Positions 15,898 to 23,873 are shown, counted from the first letter of the stretch. The stretch: DNA of 31,823 nucleotides from Bdellovibrionaceae bacterium UBA2351 (GCA_002344565.1 DDTZ01000136.1:1-31823); one strand, 5' to 3'. Program-made: numbers and translations. The notes: generated from the sequence alone by a model not told the origin.

Positions 15898-16578
15898 ATG
15901 AAAAGATGGTTTGTTCAAATTGGCACTAAAATTCACGGCCCACTATCTATCGAAGACGTTGAAAAATGGCACCAAAAACACAAAGAGTGTTTAGTTTGGG
16001 GAAAAGGTATGACCGAGTGGGTATCCCACTTCGAGTGGAAACTATCCCAAGATGAAGCGGCAGCAAAAGAAAATAGGATTACACTTTGGCAATATCGCAA
16101 AGATGATAAAGAATCTAAAATACTAAAAATTGACGAACTCATTTCCGAACTTCGCGGACTTTCTTCCTATGACAATATTTATGTAAAATCCGATGCCGAT
16201 CCAAAATGGCAGATTCTATTCACATCCTCCGATGTAACAGAAAAGCTGGGGATAACTCGACGGACACAGCTTCGCGTTCCTATTTTTGGTTTTTTCGAAG
16301 GTCACAATTTAGCGACAAACGAAGACTTCCGCTGTAAACTACTGACCCTATCGGAAGGTGGATGCGGGTTTACCGAAGCACTTGGTTTGAAAATTGGACA
16401 TTCAATTCGTGGACAAATTATTAGTCCGAATTTAAATCAAACAATTATGATCTTAGGTGATGTCGTCTATGCCGGCACCGGTGGTGATTTAGGAATCAGG
16501 TTCACCCAACTAACCCCCGAAACTAAGGCTTTGGTTTTAGACTATGTCACCAAATTTAAAGAAGCCGAAGCTTACTAG
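15898..16578 (+). CDS. GYF_2-like plus PilZ domain protein
   Basis: A 226-residue cytoplasmic protein. Residues 1-45 (MKRWFVQIGTKIHGPLSIED...WGKGMTEW) match the GYF_2 pattern seen at the N-terminus of many Bdellovibrio proteins. Residues ~118-222 look like a PilZ domain: R122-xxx-R126 in TRRTQLR, then TLSEGGCGF, then GDLGIRFTQLTPE. PilZ domains bind cyclic di-GMP through RxxxR and (D/N)xSxxG; here the first residue of the second motif is threonine (T150), so binding may be weakened. ATG 15898 is chosen because the GYF_2 fold begins there; GTG 15874, directly after the previous stop, is possible. It overlaps the convergent gene by 4 bp. Confidence 0.72.
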   Translation: MKRWFVQIGTKIHGPLSIEDVEKWHQKHKECLVWGKGMTEWVSHFEWKLSQDEAAAKENRITLWQYRKDDKESKILKIDELISELRGLSSYDNIYVKSDADPKWQILFTSSDVTEKLGITRRTQLRVPIFGFFEGHNLATNEDFRCKLLTLSEGGCGFTEALGLKIGHSIRGQIISPNLNQTIMILGDVVYAGTGGDLGIRFTQLTPETKALVLDYVTKFKEAEAY

Positions 16579-17354
16579 CGATCTCTATACACGAGTGAAG
16601 CATTACGCTTGCCACTATATCCTTCTCTTTTTACAAACTGAGCGCTATTCGCCGCCGCGATTCGCTTCAGCGCCCCAGTACATGCGTAGGTGGAAAAAAC
16701 GAAATTTTGTTTCAATCTCTGGCTAAACAAACCACCTAAAAACTCTTCAGTCCACAAGGAGTCGTCGACCTTAGAAGAAAATGCATCATAAAACACAACA
16801 TCATAAATAGACGCGAAATCAGAGATCGAACTAACTGAGCCGCCCTGAACCCATCGTTTACTATTCAACATCCATTTCATGTTTTCTTTTAAAGCAACCT
16901 TACTCACGCCCTCACCCATGGCCAGCATAGCACGCTCAATCCCCAACACGACCTCGTCAAATATACTACCTGTATCAGCTCCCGAGACGAGCCAATCATT
17001 GAATATGTCGTACAAAAATAAATCTTTTTCTTGAGAAAAAAGACGGAGCTGATTCAAATCCCAATTGTTTTTTAAAAAGAATATCACGGTTAGTATCTCA
17101 TTATAACCAAGGCCAAAACCAAAAGATAAAACATCCAAAGGTTCGGAACGCTCTTCTTGATTCACCAACGACTTGTAACGAGCCATAGCTTCATAATATA
17201 AATACACGGCTTCGGCAGCAGCTCCGCGTCGATTATGCATACTTTCCATTTGCAAAATACGCAGGGTCGGTGACCGATCGCCCGTAAGTTCTACTTCATA
17301 ATTATGAGCCGTTAAAAGGTTGATTTCTCTATAGTTCATTTCGTTAAAACCCAT
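16575..17354 (-). CDS. MnmC-like SAM-dependent methyltransferase (DUF752 family)
   Basis: A 259-residue protein resembling the methyltransferase half of MnmC, which makes the final methylation of 5-methylaminomethyl-2-thiouridine at tRNA position 34. Visible landmarks are LSFGFGLGYNE (SAM-binding loop, about residue 72), VVFYDAFSSKVDDSLWTEEFL (acidic loop and active-site region), STYACTGALKRI and the C-terminal GKRNASLVYRD. There is no fused FAD oxidase domain, as in stand-alone family members. The start may be ATG 17354 or the ATG five codons later (MNYREINL). The upstream region carries copy 2 of the shared 20-bp motif and is divergent from the radical SAM gene. Confidence 0.72.
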   Translation of the reverse strand: MGFNEMNYREINLLTAHNYEVELTGDRSPTLRILQMESMHNRRGAAAEAVYLYYEAMARYKSLVNQEERSEPLDVLSFGFGLGYNEILTVIFFLKNNWDLNQLRLFSQEKDLFLYDIFNDWLVSGADTGSIFDEVVLGIERAMLAMGEGVSKVALKENMKWMLNSKRWVQGGSVSSISDFASIYDVVFYDAFSSKVDDSLWTEEFLGGLFSQRLKQNFVFSTYACTGALKRIAAANSAQFVKREGYSGKRNASLVYRDR

Positions 17355-17371
17355 TTATATAAGATTTCCAA

Positions 17372-17391
17372 TTCTTTGACTTGATCTTGAC
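17372..17391. repeat. Copy 2 of the 20-bp motif shared by two divergent intergenic regions
   Basis: TTCTTTGACTTGATCTTGAC matches 13770-13789 in 19 of 20 bases. Here the second shared word ACCACATAACTT (17390-17401) directly overlaps its end, while at copy 1 it lies 38 bp further on. The site is in the 67-bp gap between the MnmC-like and YhcC-like genes. Confidence 0.55.
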
Positions 17392-17421
17392 CACATAACT
17401 TTCAAAAGGTTACAAAGCCAC

Positions 17422-18447
17422 ATGGAAAAAGGCTGGAACGGCTTACCCTATTACTCTATTTCAGATAGATATAAAAGCGTATTTGGAGCCAAGGTATACA
17501 AAATCCCGGTGGCAGTAGTTGACGACTGCCCAAATCGTTTAGGTCTAAAAGGCATGCAAACTTGCTCGTTCTGCGATGTCTGGGGGTCAGCTGCCCGTAG
17601 TGAAGCCTTTGATTTGCCTTTAGTAGAACAAATTCATAAATACCGCGACCACATCCGCAATAAATTTAAAGCCGAAAAATTTCTAGTCTATTTTCAAGCC
17701 TATACGAACTCGTTTGCTAAAATTAATGACTTAGAAAAGAATTTTAAAGACGCCTTATCTTGTGGCGACGACATCGCTGGCTTCGTAATCGGCACACGCC
17801 CAGATTGCTTGTCGATGTCTTTGTTTAAACTATGGCAGCATTATCATGAACAAAAGTACGTATCGGTTGAGCTCGGTATACAAAGCTTTTACGAAGATGA
17901 TTTAGAGTTCTTCCGCCGTGGACACAAAGCTTCGGAATCTTTACATGCCATCAAGCGAATCAAGGAACTCACTTCAGTTGATTTAGGCATTCATTTGATC
18001 TTCGGCAGCCCCTACGAAACCGATGAACGCATCAAGGAGTCAGCACTAATCTGCAACGATTTGCCTATTACAAATGTAAAACTACATAACCTTCACATTC
18101 TAAAGAACACAGCCCTTGAAGTGATCTATAACAAAGGCGAATTTTCACCAATTTCACTAGAACTCTACGCTCACCGTGTGCAGATTTTCCTAGAGAATTT
18201 ACGCCCTGATATCGCTATTCATAGACTTAGCGCTTTTTCTTCACGATTTGATGAATTGATCGCACCGGCTTGGACAAATAATAAAATGGGAACACATCAG
18301 GCAATTATCGATCATTTACGAAGGGAATCATCCCATCAGAGTCGATTTTACCAACCAAAAACAGAATCTGAAATTCTAAAAGTCCAAGAACTCGCAGCTC
18401 AAGGCCTGCCAAAACCTAGCCCTGAGTCCAGCTTAAATTTGCTTTAA
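17422..18447 (+). CDS. Radical SAM protein, YhcC/TIGR01212 family
   Basis: A 341-residue radical SAM protein. The cluster-binding cysteines C36, C48 and C51 are in DDCPNR...QTCSFCD, the unusual long first spacing (C-x11-C-x2-C) of the YhcC family rather than C-x3-C-x2-C. Downstream, VSVELGIQSFYEDDLEFFRRGH and LGIHLIFGSPYETDERI match the radical SAM barrel. Family substrate is not established. The C-terminus extends about 30 residues beyond E. coli YhcC length. It stands alone, divergent from the MnmC-like gene. Confidence 0.82.
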   Translation: MEKGWNGLPYYSISDRYKSVFGAKVYKIPVAVVDDCPNRLGLKGMQTCSFCDVWGSAARSEAFDLPLVEQIHKYRDHIRNKFKAEKFLVYFQAYTNSFAKINDLEKNFKDALSCGDDIAGFVIGTRPDCLSMSLFKLWQHYHEQKYVSVELGIQSFYEDDLEFFRRGHKASESLHAIKRIKELTSVDLGIHLIFGSPYETDERIKESALICNDLPITNVKLHNLHILKNTALEVIYNKGEFSPISLELYAHRVQIFLENLRPDIAIHRLSAFSSRFDELIAPAWTNNKMGTHQAIIDHLRRESSHQSRFYQPKTESEILKVQELAAQGLPKPSPESSLNLL

Positions 18448-18602
18448 GATCGAGCAAATCAGCCTCTAACGCGGCTTTAACGCGACTTTTGTCAAAATAA
18501 AATCAGCTAAGTGCTTAATTGATCGTCAGCATTAAAGTATTTTTCGCAAAAAAAATTAAATACGCTTGACGAAAACCAGCACAACTCCGAGGATTGAATT
18601 GA
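18448..18602. other. AT-rich intergenic sequence downstream of the YhcC-like gene
   Basis: No gene is seen here. An 11-bp tandem repeat with one mismatch (TAACGCGGCTT/TAACGCGACTT) spans 18467-18488. A nested inverted repeat pairs TCGTCA (18523-18528) with TGACGA (18567-18572) and, inside it, GTATTT (18537-18542) with AAATAC (18558-18563). The structure could terminate the upstream transcript, but it lacks a trailing U-run. Confidence 0.35.
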
Positions 18603-18618
18603 ACGCAACTGGTAGTGT
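18603..18618 (+). promoter_or_regulatory. NrdR box 1
   Basis: ACGCAACTGGTAGTGT agrees with the NrdR-box consensus (ACACWATATATWGTGT type) at about 11 of 16 positions, including the strong right half TAGTGT. Its centre is exactly 31 bp, three helical turns, from box 2, with the 15-bp spacer typical of NrdR tandem boxes. It lies just upstream of the nrdA -35 element. Confidence 0.8.
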
Positions 18619-18647
18619 TTGAATCCAGCAAGCTCACTAGATATAGT
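18619..18647 (+). promoter_or_regulatory. nrdA promoter (-35 TTGAAT, -10 TATAGT)
   Basis: TTGAAT (18619-18624) and TATAGT (18642-18647) are separated by the ideal 17 bp. The -10 lies inside NrdR box 2 and the -35 abuts box 1, the arrangement expected for repression of ribonucleotide reductase. Transcription would begin near 18654, giving a leader of about 190 bases before nrdA. Confidence 0.7.
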
Positions 18648-18649
18648 GA
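18634..18649 (+). promoter_or_regulatory. NrdR box 2
   Basis: TCACTAGATATAGTGA is an inverted repeat (TCACTA/TAGTGA around GATA) matching the NrdR-box consensus at about 13 of 16 positions. It overlaps the candidate -10 box. NrdR is an ATP-cone/zinc regulator that represses nrd genes when dATP is plentiful; its own gene is not in this window. Confidence 0.85.
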
Positions 18650-18653
18650 TCAT

Positions 18654-18846
18654 AGATAGGACGCAAACTGTTAATTACTACCGGTAGTTTACGCCGAAAG
18701 GTGAATTTCAATAAAAAAATGACATCAAAAGTTCAAACTAGACTTTAGATGTAAGAAAGTAAAATACTACAAACCTTTCTTCAAAAGGCGAAACTGATTT
18801 CGTCTTAGGGGATGCTTTGCTCAAAGGACTGAAAACGAGGGGAAAT
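18654..18846 (+). promoter_or_regulatory. Long structured leader of nrdA
   Basis: About 190 bases between the inferred transcription start and the nrdA ATG contain no credible gene. A perfect 12-bp palindrome ACTACCGGTAGT (18677-18688) lies 41 bp from the centre of NrdR box 2 and could be a third, weaker box. Near the end two short hairpins share bases: 18774-18778 with 18784-18788, and 18787-18793 with 18798-18804. They cannot form together, which allows a switch-like arrangement, though this is inference. GAGGGGA just before 18847 is the ribosome binding site. Confidence 0.4.
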
Positions 18847-21333
18847 ATGCTTCTGAACGAGAACCAACCAAACACAAACTTATCTTTCAACTTAACAGAT
18901 GATGCAAATGCATCATCTTACGATGTAGCTCCACATATTATGAGAGTTAAAAAACGTGACGGCAGTCTAGAGCCTGTGGACGTAACGAAAATCGTAGAAC
19001 GCGTAAGCCGTCTATGCCAAGGATTATCACAAGTAGATCCACTACGTGTAGCGACTAAGGCCATCAGCGGCCTATACGATGGCGCTGCCACAAAAGAACT
19101 AGATAACTTATGTATCTCCACCGCTTCATTGTTAATCGGTGAAGAACCTGAGTACTCTCGCCTAGCCGCTCGTCTTTTGTCTACATATGTAGACGAGGAA
19201 GTTCGCTCTCAAAAAATTAAGACATTCGCCGACTCTATTTCATTCGGTTTCCAAAATGGCTTATTAAACGAGACTCTTTACAAATTCGTAATGACTCACA
19301 AAACGTCTCTATCAGCAGCCATCGAGCCCTTCAGAACAGATCGATTTGAATATTTCGGTTTAAGAACTGTTTATGATCGTTACTTACTAAAAAACCCTCA
19401 AACTCGTCAGGTATTCGAAACTCCGCAATACTTCTTTATGCGCGTAGCCTGCGGACTTGCGACAACTATTGATGAGGCTATTGAATTTTATCGTTTAATC
19501 TCGTCCCTAGAGTACATGGCATCGACCCCTACCCTTTTCAATAGCGGGACTCTACGTCCGCAAATGAGCTCTTGTTACTTATTGGACTCTCCGGATGATG
19601 ATTTAAAATCGATCTACCAAAAGTACACAGATATCGCCCTTCTTTCTAAATTTGCGGGCGGTATCGGCGTGGCTTACCACCGCGTAAGATCTCGCGGAAG
19701 CCTTATCAAAGGAACAAATGGCCACTCAAATGGTATCATTCCTTGGTTAAAGACTTTGGACAGCTCAGTAGCCGCTGTTAACCAAGGTGGTAAACGTAAA
19801 GGCGCCGCGTGTATCTATCTAGAGACATGGCACGCCGACATCGAAGAGTTCCTTGAACTTCGCGACAACACAGGCGACGAAGCTAAACGCGCTCACAATT
19901 TAAATCTTGCGAACTGGGTTCCAGATTTATTCATGAAACGTTTAGAAGCGGACGCTATGTGGTCGTTGTTTGACCCAAACAAAGTTCCTCACTTAGTAGA
20001 TCTTTTCGGTGCTGATTTTGAAAAAGCCTACACTGAAGCTGAAGAAAAGAAGATGTTTGTTAAACAAGTAAAAGCCCGTGATTTATACTCTCGTATGATG
20101 AAAACATTGGCTCAAACGGGCAACGGCTGGATGACTTGGAAAGATGCTTCGAACATGAAGTCCAACCAAACGGGCGAACCACAAAACGTGATTCACTTGT
20201 CGAACCTTTGCACTGAAATCCTTGAAGTGACTTCAAACAAAGAAACAGCTGTTTGTAACTTAGGATCTGTGAATCTTGGCCGACACGTTGTAAATGGCGA
20301 ATTTGATTTCGACAAATTGGCTCGCACAGTACGCGCAGCGGTTAAGTACCTAGATCGCGTTGTAGATATCAATTTCTACCCTATCGAAACAGCCGGTTTC
20401 TCTAATAATAAATGGAGACCTGTTGGATTGGGTTTAATGGGTCTACAAGATGTATTCTTCCAATTGCAAATGCCATTTGATTCTGATGAAGCTCGTGAAT
20501 TATCAACTCGTATTCAGGAAGTAATTTACTACAATGCTCTTGTTGTGAGTGCTGACTTAGCAGAGAAAAATGGTCCACACGAAAATTATCAAGAAACTCG
20601 CGCCGCTAAAGGTGATCTGCAATTCGACCTTTGGGGTGTTAAACCATCCATGACTCAAAAATGGGCTGAATTAAAAGAGCGCATTAAAAAGACGGGCTTA
20701 AGAAACTCACTATTGATCGCGATCGCGCCAACAGCGACTATCGCATCAATCGTAGGTTGCTATGAAGCGACTGAGCCGCAGGTTTCTAACTTATTCAAAC
20801 GTGAAACTTTATCTGGTGAATTCTTACAAATTAACAAATACCTAGTTACTGAGCTTAAAAACTTAGGCCTGTGGAATGATGATTTACGTAATGAGATCAA
20901 AATGCACGAAGGTTCAATTGCGAACATCGCTGAAATTCCAGAATCATTAAAGAAAATCTACCGCACCGTTTGGGAATTACCGATGAAAGCGTTGATTGAC
21001 TTAGCGGCGGACCGCGGGCCATACATCGACCAATCTCAAAGCTTGAACTTATTTAGCGAAAGTCCAACGATCGGTAAACTTTCAAGCATGTACATGTACG
21101 CATGGAAACGTGGAGTTAAGACGACGTATTACTTACGCTCACGTCCGGCGACATCAATTGCAAAAACAACAGTTAGAAAATCTAGCGTAACAACAGACGC
21201 TGGCTCTCAAGCCGCAAATGCCATGTTGGCCGCTGAAGCAGCGTCAGTAGAAGCTCCCAAAAAGACATACACTGACGAAGAAATGATTACATGTAGTTTA
21301 GAAAACCCAGAAGCGTGCGAAGCGTGCCAATAA
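18847..21333 (+). CDS. nrdA: Ribonucleoside-diphosphate reductase, alpha subunit (class Ia)
   Basis: The large catalytic subunit that reduces ribonucleotides to deoxyribonucleotides, 828 residues. Residues ~30-120 form an ATP-cone (MRVKKRDGSLEPVDVTKI), the dATP-sensing allosteric domain. Active-site cysteines are C243 (MSSCYLL) and C470 (AVCNLGSVNL), with the N453-C455-E457 set in SNLCTEI, the tyrosine pair in KTTYYLRSRP and the C-terminal redox pair C824/C827 in CEAC. The start is ATG 18847 because GAGGGGA precedes it; an in-frame TTG at 18817 is less likely. nrdB follows after 13 bp. Confidence 0.96.
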   Translation: MLLNENQPNTNLSFNLTDDANASSYDVAPHIMRVKKRDGSLEPVDVTKIVERVSRLCQGLSQVDPLRVATKAISGLYDGAATKELDNLCISTASLLIGEEPEYSRLAARLLSTYVDEEVRSQKIKTFADSISFGFQNGLLNETLYKFVMTHKTSLSAAIEPFRTDRFEYFGLRTVYDRYLLKNPQTRQVFETPQYFFMRVACGLATTIDEAIEFYRLISSLEYMASTPTLFNSGTLRPQMSSCYLLDSPDDDLKSIYQKYTDIALLSKFAGGIGVAYHRVRSRGSLIKGTNGHSNGIIPWLKTLDSSVAAVNQGGKRKGAACIYLETWHADIEEFLELRDNTGDEAKRAHNLNLANWVPDLFMKRLEADAMWSLFDPNKVPHLVDLFGADFEKAYTEAEEKKMFVKQVKARDLYSRMMKTLAQTGNGWMTWKDASNMKSNQTGEPQNVIHLSNLCTEILEVTSNKETAVCNLGSVNLGRHVVNGEFDFDKLARTVRAAVKYLDRVVDINFYPIETAGFSNNKWRPVGLGLMGLQDVFFQLQMPFDSDEARELSTRIQEVIYYNALVVSADLAEKNGPHENYQETRAAKGDLQFDLWGVKPSMTQKWAELKERIKKTGLRNSLLIAIAPTATIASIVGCYEATEPQVSNLFKRETLSGEFLQINKYLVTELKNLGLWNDDLRNEIKMHEGSIANIAEIPESLKKIYRTVWELPMKALIDLAADRGPYIDQSQSLNLFSESPTIGKLSSMYMYAWKRGVKTTYYLRSRPATSIAKTTVRKSSVTTDAGSQAANAMLAAEAASVEAPKKTYTDEEMITCSLENPEACEACQ

Positions 21334-21346
21334 AAAGGAGTTTATT

Positions 21347-22345
21347 ATGATATTGGATCCAGGATTTGACTTAACACTAAGACCGATGAAATATCCGGTC
21401 TTCTTTGAAATGTACAAAAATGCAATCAAAAACACTTGGACTGTTGATGAAGTCGATTTTTCAACAGACTTAGTTGATTTGCATTCAAAACTAACAGCTA
21501 GCGAAAAACACTTGATTCACCGACTCGTAGCCTTTTTTGCGACTGGCGACTCTATCGTCGGCAACAATTTGGTGTTGAATCTATACAAGCATGTAAACTC
21601 TCCGGAAGCGCGCTTATACTTGAGTCGTCAGCTGTATGAAGAATCACTACATGTACAGTTTTACTTAACTCTTTTGGATAATTATATTCCAGACCACAAA
21701 GAACGTGAAATGGCATTTGCAGCGGTTCACAATATTCCATCTATTAAAAAGAAAGCAGAATTCTGCTTTAAATGGATGGACTCGATCCAAAAACTAGACA
21801 AAATCTCAACAAAAGAGGATCAGCGCAAATTCTTGATGAACTTAGCCTGCTTCTCTTCATGTATTGAAGGCTTATTCTTCTTTGCAGCGTTTGCGTACGT
21901 ATACTTCTTACGTTCTAAAGGTTTATTAGCTGGCCTAGCATCTGGAACCAACTGGGTTTTCCGCGATGAAAGCATGCATATCCAATTTGCAAACGAAGTT
22001 ATCTTAACCGCCCGCAAAGAAGACCCAAGCTTGTTCAACGACCAAATGAACGAAATGGTTGTTCAAATGATCGAAGAAGCCATCGAATGTGAAATGACAT
22101 TTGCTGAAGATATTTTAAGTCATGGTATCGCAGGACTTTCTCTGAAAGACATGCGTCAGTATTTAGAATTCGTAGCGGATCAACGTTTAGAAGCGCTACA
22201 TATCCCGCCACGCTTCAACACAAAGAACCCGTTCCCTTTCATGGAACTTCAAGACATGCAAGAACTAGCTAACTTCTTTGAGCGTCGAGTATCGGCGTAC
22301 CAAATTGGCGTATCTGGTCAGGTATCATTCGACGAGACTTTCTAA
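21347..22345 (+). CDS. nrdB: Ribonucleoside-diphosphate reductase, beta subunit (class Ia)
   Basis: The radical-generating subunit of class Ia reductase, 332 residues. All expected metal ligands are visible: D68 (TGDSIVG), E99 and H102 (YEESLH), E174 (CIEGLFF), E208 and H211 (RDESMH). The radical tyrosine Y106 stands four residues after H102, so this is a tyrosyl-radical enzyme rather than the Tyr-less Ic type. The acidic-aromatic tail SFDETF is the docking peptide for NrdA. AAAAGGAG upstream gives a strong ribosome binding site. It shares the NrdR-controlled transcript with nrdA. Confidence 0.96.
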   Translation: MILDPGFDLTLRPMKYPVFFEMYKNAIKNTWTVDEVDFSTDLVDLHSKLTASEKHLIHRLVAFFATGDSIVGNNLVLNLYKHVNSPEARLYLSRQLYEESLHVQFYLTLLDNYIPDHKEREMAFAAVHNIPSIKKKAEFCFKWMDSIQKLDKISTKEDQRKFLMNLACFSSCIEGLFFFAAFAYVYFLRSKGLLAGLASGTNWVFRDESMHIQFANEVILTARKEDPSLFNDQMNEMVVQMIEEAIECEMTFAEDILSHGIAGLSLKDMRQYLEFVADQRLEALHIPPRFNTKNPFPFMELQDMQELANFFERRVSAYQIGVSGQVSFDETF

Positions 22346-22347
22346 GA

Positions 22348-23313
22348 TTGGGTCTATTTTCAAAAATTAACTCAGCCAAAGTATATGAATATTTACTTTG
22401 GCTGTCTTTTTTAGTTATCACGTTTTTTATTGGTTTTTTCCATGGCAGCTCACCGGAAAAGCAAATTAACTTCTATTATCAAGACATAAGAAAAATCGAT
22501 ATATTAGTTCATGAAGCTGATGTCTTGCGTCCGTCTTTTATTAAGTATCTTGAAAAAGAAACCCACACTCAAGTTAACCTCGTAATTAGAAAATCCTACA
22601 AAGATTTCCGTACCGAAATTATCGTAAATAAGAATTTATACTTAATTTTAAGTCCAGAAGCCTTCATCGAACCCCTTTTCAATGATAATCGTATTAAAAA
22701 TATCGAGCCGTTAGCTCCTTTGATTGCGAAGCACGTACATTCCGACTTTCAACCATCGAAATTTGAAAATCAAATATACTCCCTCCCAATTTCTTGGTTT
22801 GTAAACGTGTTCTCTAAAAAGAGTGCCACACCAACACCTAAAAACATAAAGGCATCCTATATAGATTACGTTTTTTTGCTGAATCAAAAAAAGCGTAATC
22901 ACTTTTTTCAATTCCCAAAAAATTTTGAACTTGAAAAGAAATGGACACAAGAGGTCAGTAATTCCGAACTAGCTGAAACAACATTACAACTAGCAACTCT
23001 AAAAAATAGACCGTACGATATAGATACAAATTCAAGTTTTTTAATAACCTACTCACTGAGTATTCCTAATAACACCCCTGACCGTAAGCTTTCTATGGAC
23101 CTTATGAGACTTATTCTTCTATCTAAGGACCTACAGGCTTTGCTGGCGGAAAATCATTTAGGACAGACGTTTTTAGATCCGAAAATTCAATATTCGGTAG
23201 CTCATTTTATCGCGCCAGAGTCGATACGAAATTTAAACTTAAAAAACTTTAAGAATGCTAATAAAATATTTGATGAACCCATGTGGAGCGGTCAGTTATC
23301 TACTGAACACTAG
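22348..23313 (+). CDS. Membrane-anchored, degenerate solute-binding-protein-like protein
   Basis: A 321-residue protein whose TTG start (22348) lies only 2 bp after the nrdB stop, so it is probably translated from the nrd transcript. No ATG or GTG fits before the N-terminal helix (about residues 15-36, YLLWLSFLVITFFIGFF), which looks like an uncleaved anchor. The periplasmic part resembles PotD/SBP-type binding proteins in layout: an early DILVHEADVLRPSFIKYLEKE segment, YSLPISWFVNVF in the middle, and a late SIPNNTP...LMRLILLSKDLQALLAENH block. The homology is weak and inferred. No ABC permease genes are nearby. It overlaps the convergent lipoprotein gene by 14 bp. Confidence 0.55.
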   Translation: MGLFSKINSAKVYEYLLWLSFLVITFFIGFFHGSSPEKQINFYYQDIRKIDILVHEADVLRPSFIKYLEKETHTQVNLVIRKSYKDFRTEIIVNKNLYLILSPEAFIEPLFNDNRIKNIEPLAPLIAKHVHSDFQPSKFENQIYSLPISWFVNVFSKKSATPTPKNIKASYIDYVFLLNQKKRNHFFQFPKNFELEKKWTQEVSNSELAETTLQLATLKNRPYDIDTNSSFLITYSLSIPNNTPDRKLSMDLMRLILLSKDLQALLAENHLGQTFLDPKIQYSVAHFIAPESIRNLNLKNFKNANKIFDEPMWSGQLSTEH

Positions 23314-23836
23314 CATCACAAGCTTCTGAGCGAATTAAATTCATCGAAATTTTTCCGTCAGAAATAGCCACAGAGTTCCCGTTACTATCTTTTCCTCGCA
23401 ATGTGAAATCTATCTGGTGCGCTCCCGCGGCTCCCATCAGATTATTGCAGGCGCTAATTGCGATAGCCCATCTGCCTTTTTCGCATTTAGCGACACGGTT
23501 AGAAGAGGCCGTAACTCCAATAATCGGTACATAGCCGTCTGATAACGTACGCTGCGCACCACCTTCGGCAGTTACGACAATTGAAATCTCACTATCCGGA
23601 ATATCTTTCAGCCGACACTTGCCCCCCACTTCCAGGGTGTTATCGTACTTACCTAAAATAACATCAGAATTATCATCACGCTCAATTGATGGCTCTGCCG
23701 CTGGCGTACTTCCAGCACAGTTTTCACCCGTACAATTTGTAGATTTAAAATCACCAAATGGCGAACCGGATTGTGTGTTGCTGCACGAAACAATGAGACT
23801 AGAAATTGCTATAATTACAATAATTTGAAACTTCAC
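23300..23836 (-). CDS. Small lipoprotein of unknown function
   Basis: About 178 residues starting at GTG 23836: a basic-hydrophobic signal (KFQIIVIIAISSLIVSC) with lipobox IVSC, the lipid cysteine being C18. The mature protein is Ser/Gly/Asp-rich with four further cysteines, probably in disulfides, and looks beta-rich. I prefer the GTG because AGAGGGG lies just upstream and the lipoprotein signal begins there. An ATG at 23869 overlaps a good -10 box (TATAAT) and is unlikely to be translated. Convergent with the gene after nrdB. No family recognised. Confidence 0.65.
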   Translation of the reverse strand: MKFQIIVIIAISSLIVSCSNTQSGSPFGDFKSTNCTGENCAGSTPAAEPSIERDDNSDVILGKYDNTLEVGGKCRLKDIPDSEISIVVTAEGGAQRTLSDGYVPIIGVTASSNRVAKCEKGRWAIAISACNNLMGAAGAHQIDFTLRGKDSNGNSVAISDGKISMNLIRSEACDASVQ

Positions 23837-23867
23837 TGGCCCCTCTGACTCCAGTTTACTTAAAAAC

Positions 23868-23873
23868 ATTATA
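23868..23873 (-). promoter_or_regulatory. Candidate -10 box for the lipoprotein gene
   Basis: A perfect TATAAT on the minus strand, 32-37 bp before the GTG start and followed by the AGAGGGG ribosome binding site. The -35 at the right distance is weak (TAAATT). Transcription would start near 23861. Confidence 0.4.

Noticed and set aside
18719..18748. Nine-codon frame MTSKVQTRL in the nrdA leader as a leader peptide
   Set aside because: The nearest purine-rich ribosome site is about 15 bases away, the codons show no regulatory amino-acid run, and no terminator follows.
18817..18846. TTG at 18817 as start of nrdA
   Set aside because: The added ten residues are not family-like, and GAGGGGA is ideally placed for ATG 18847.
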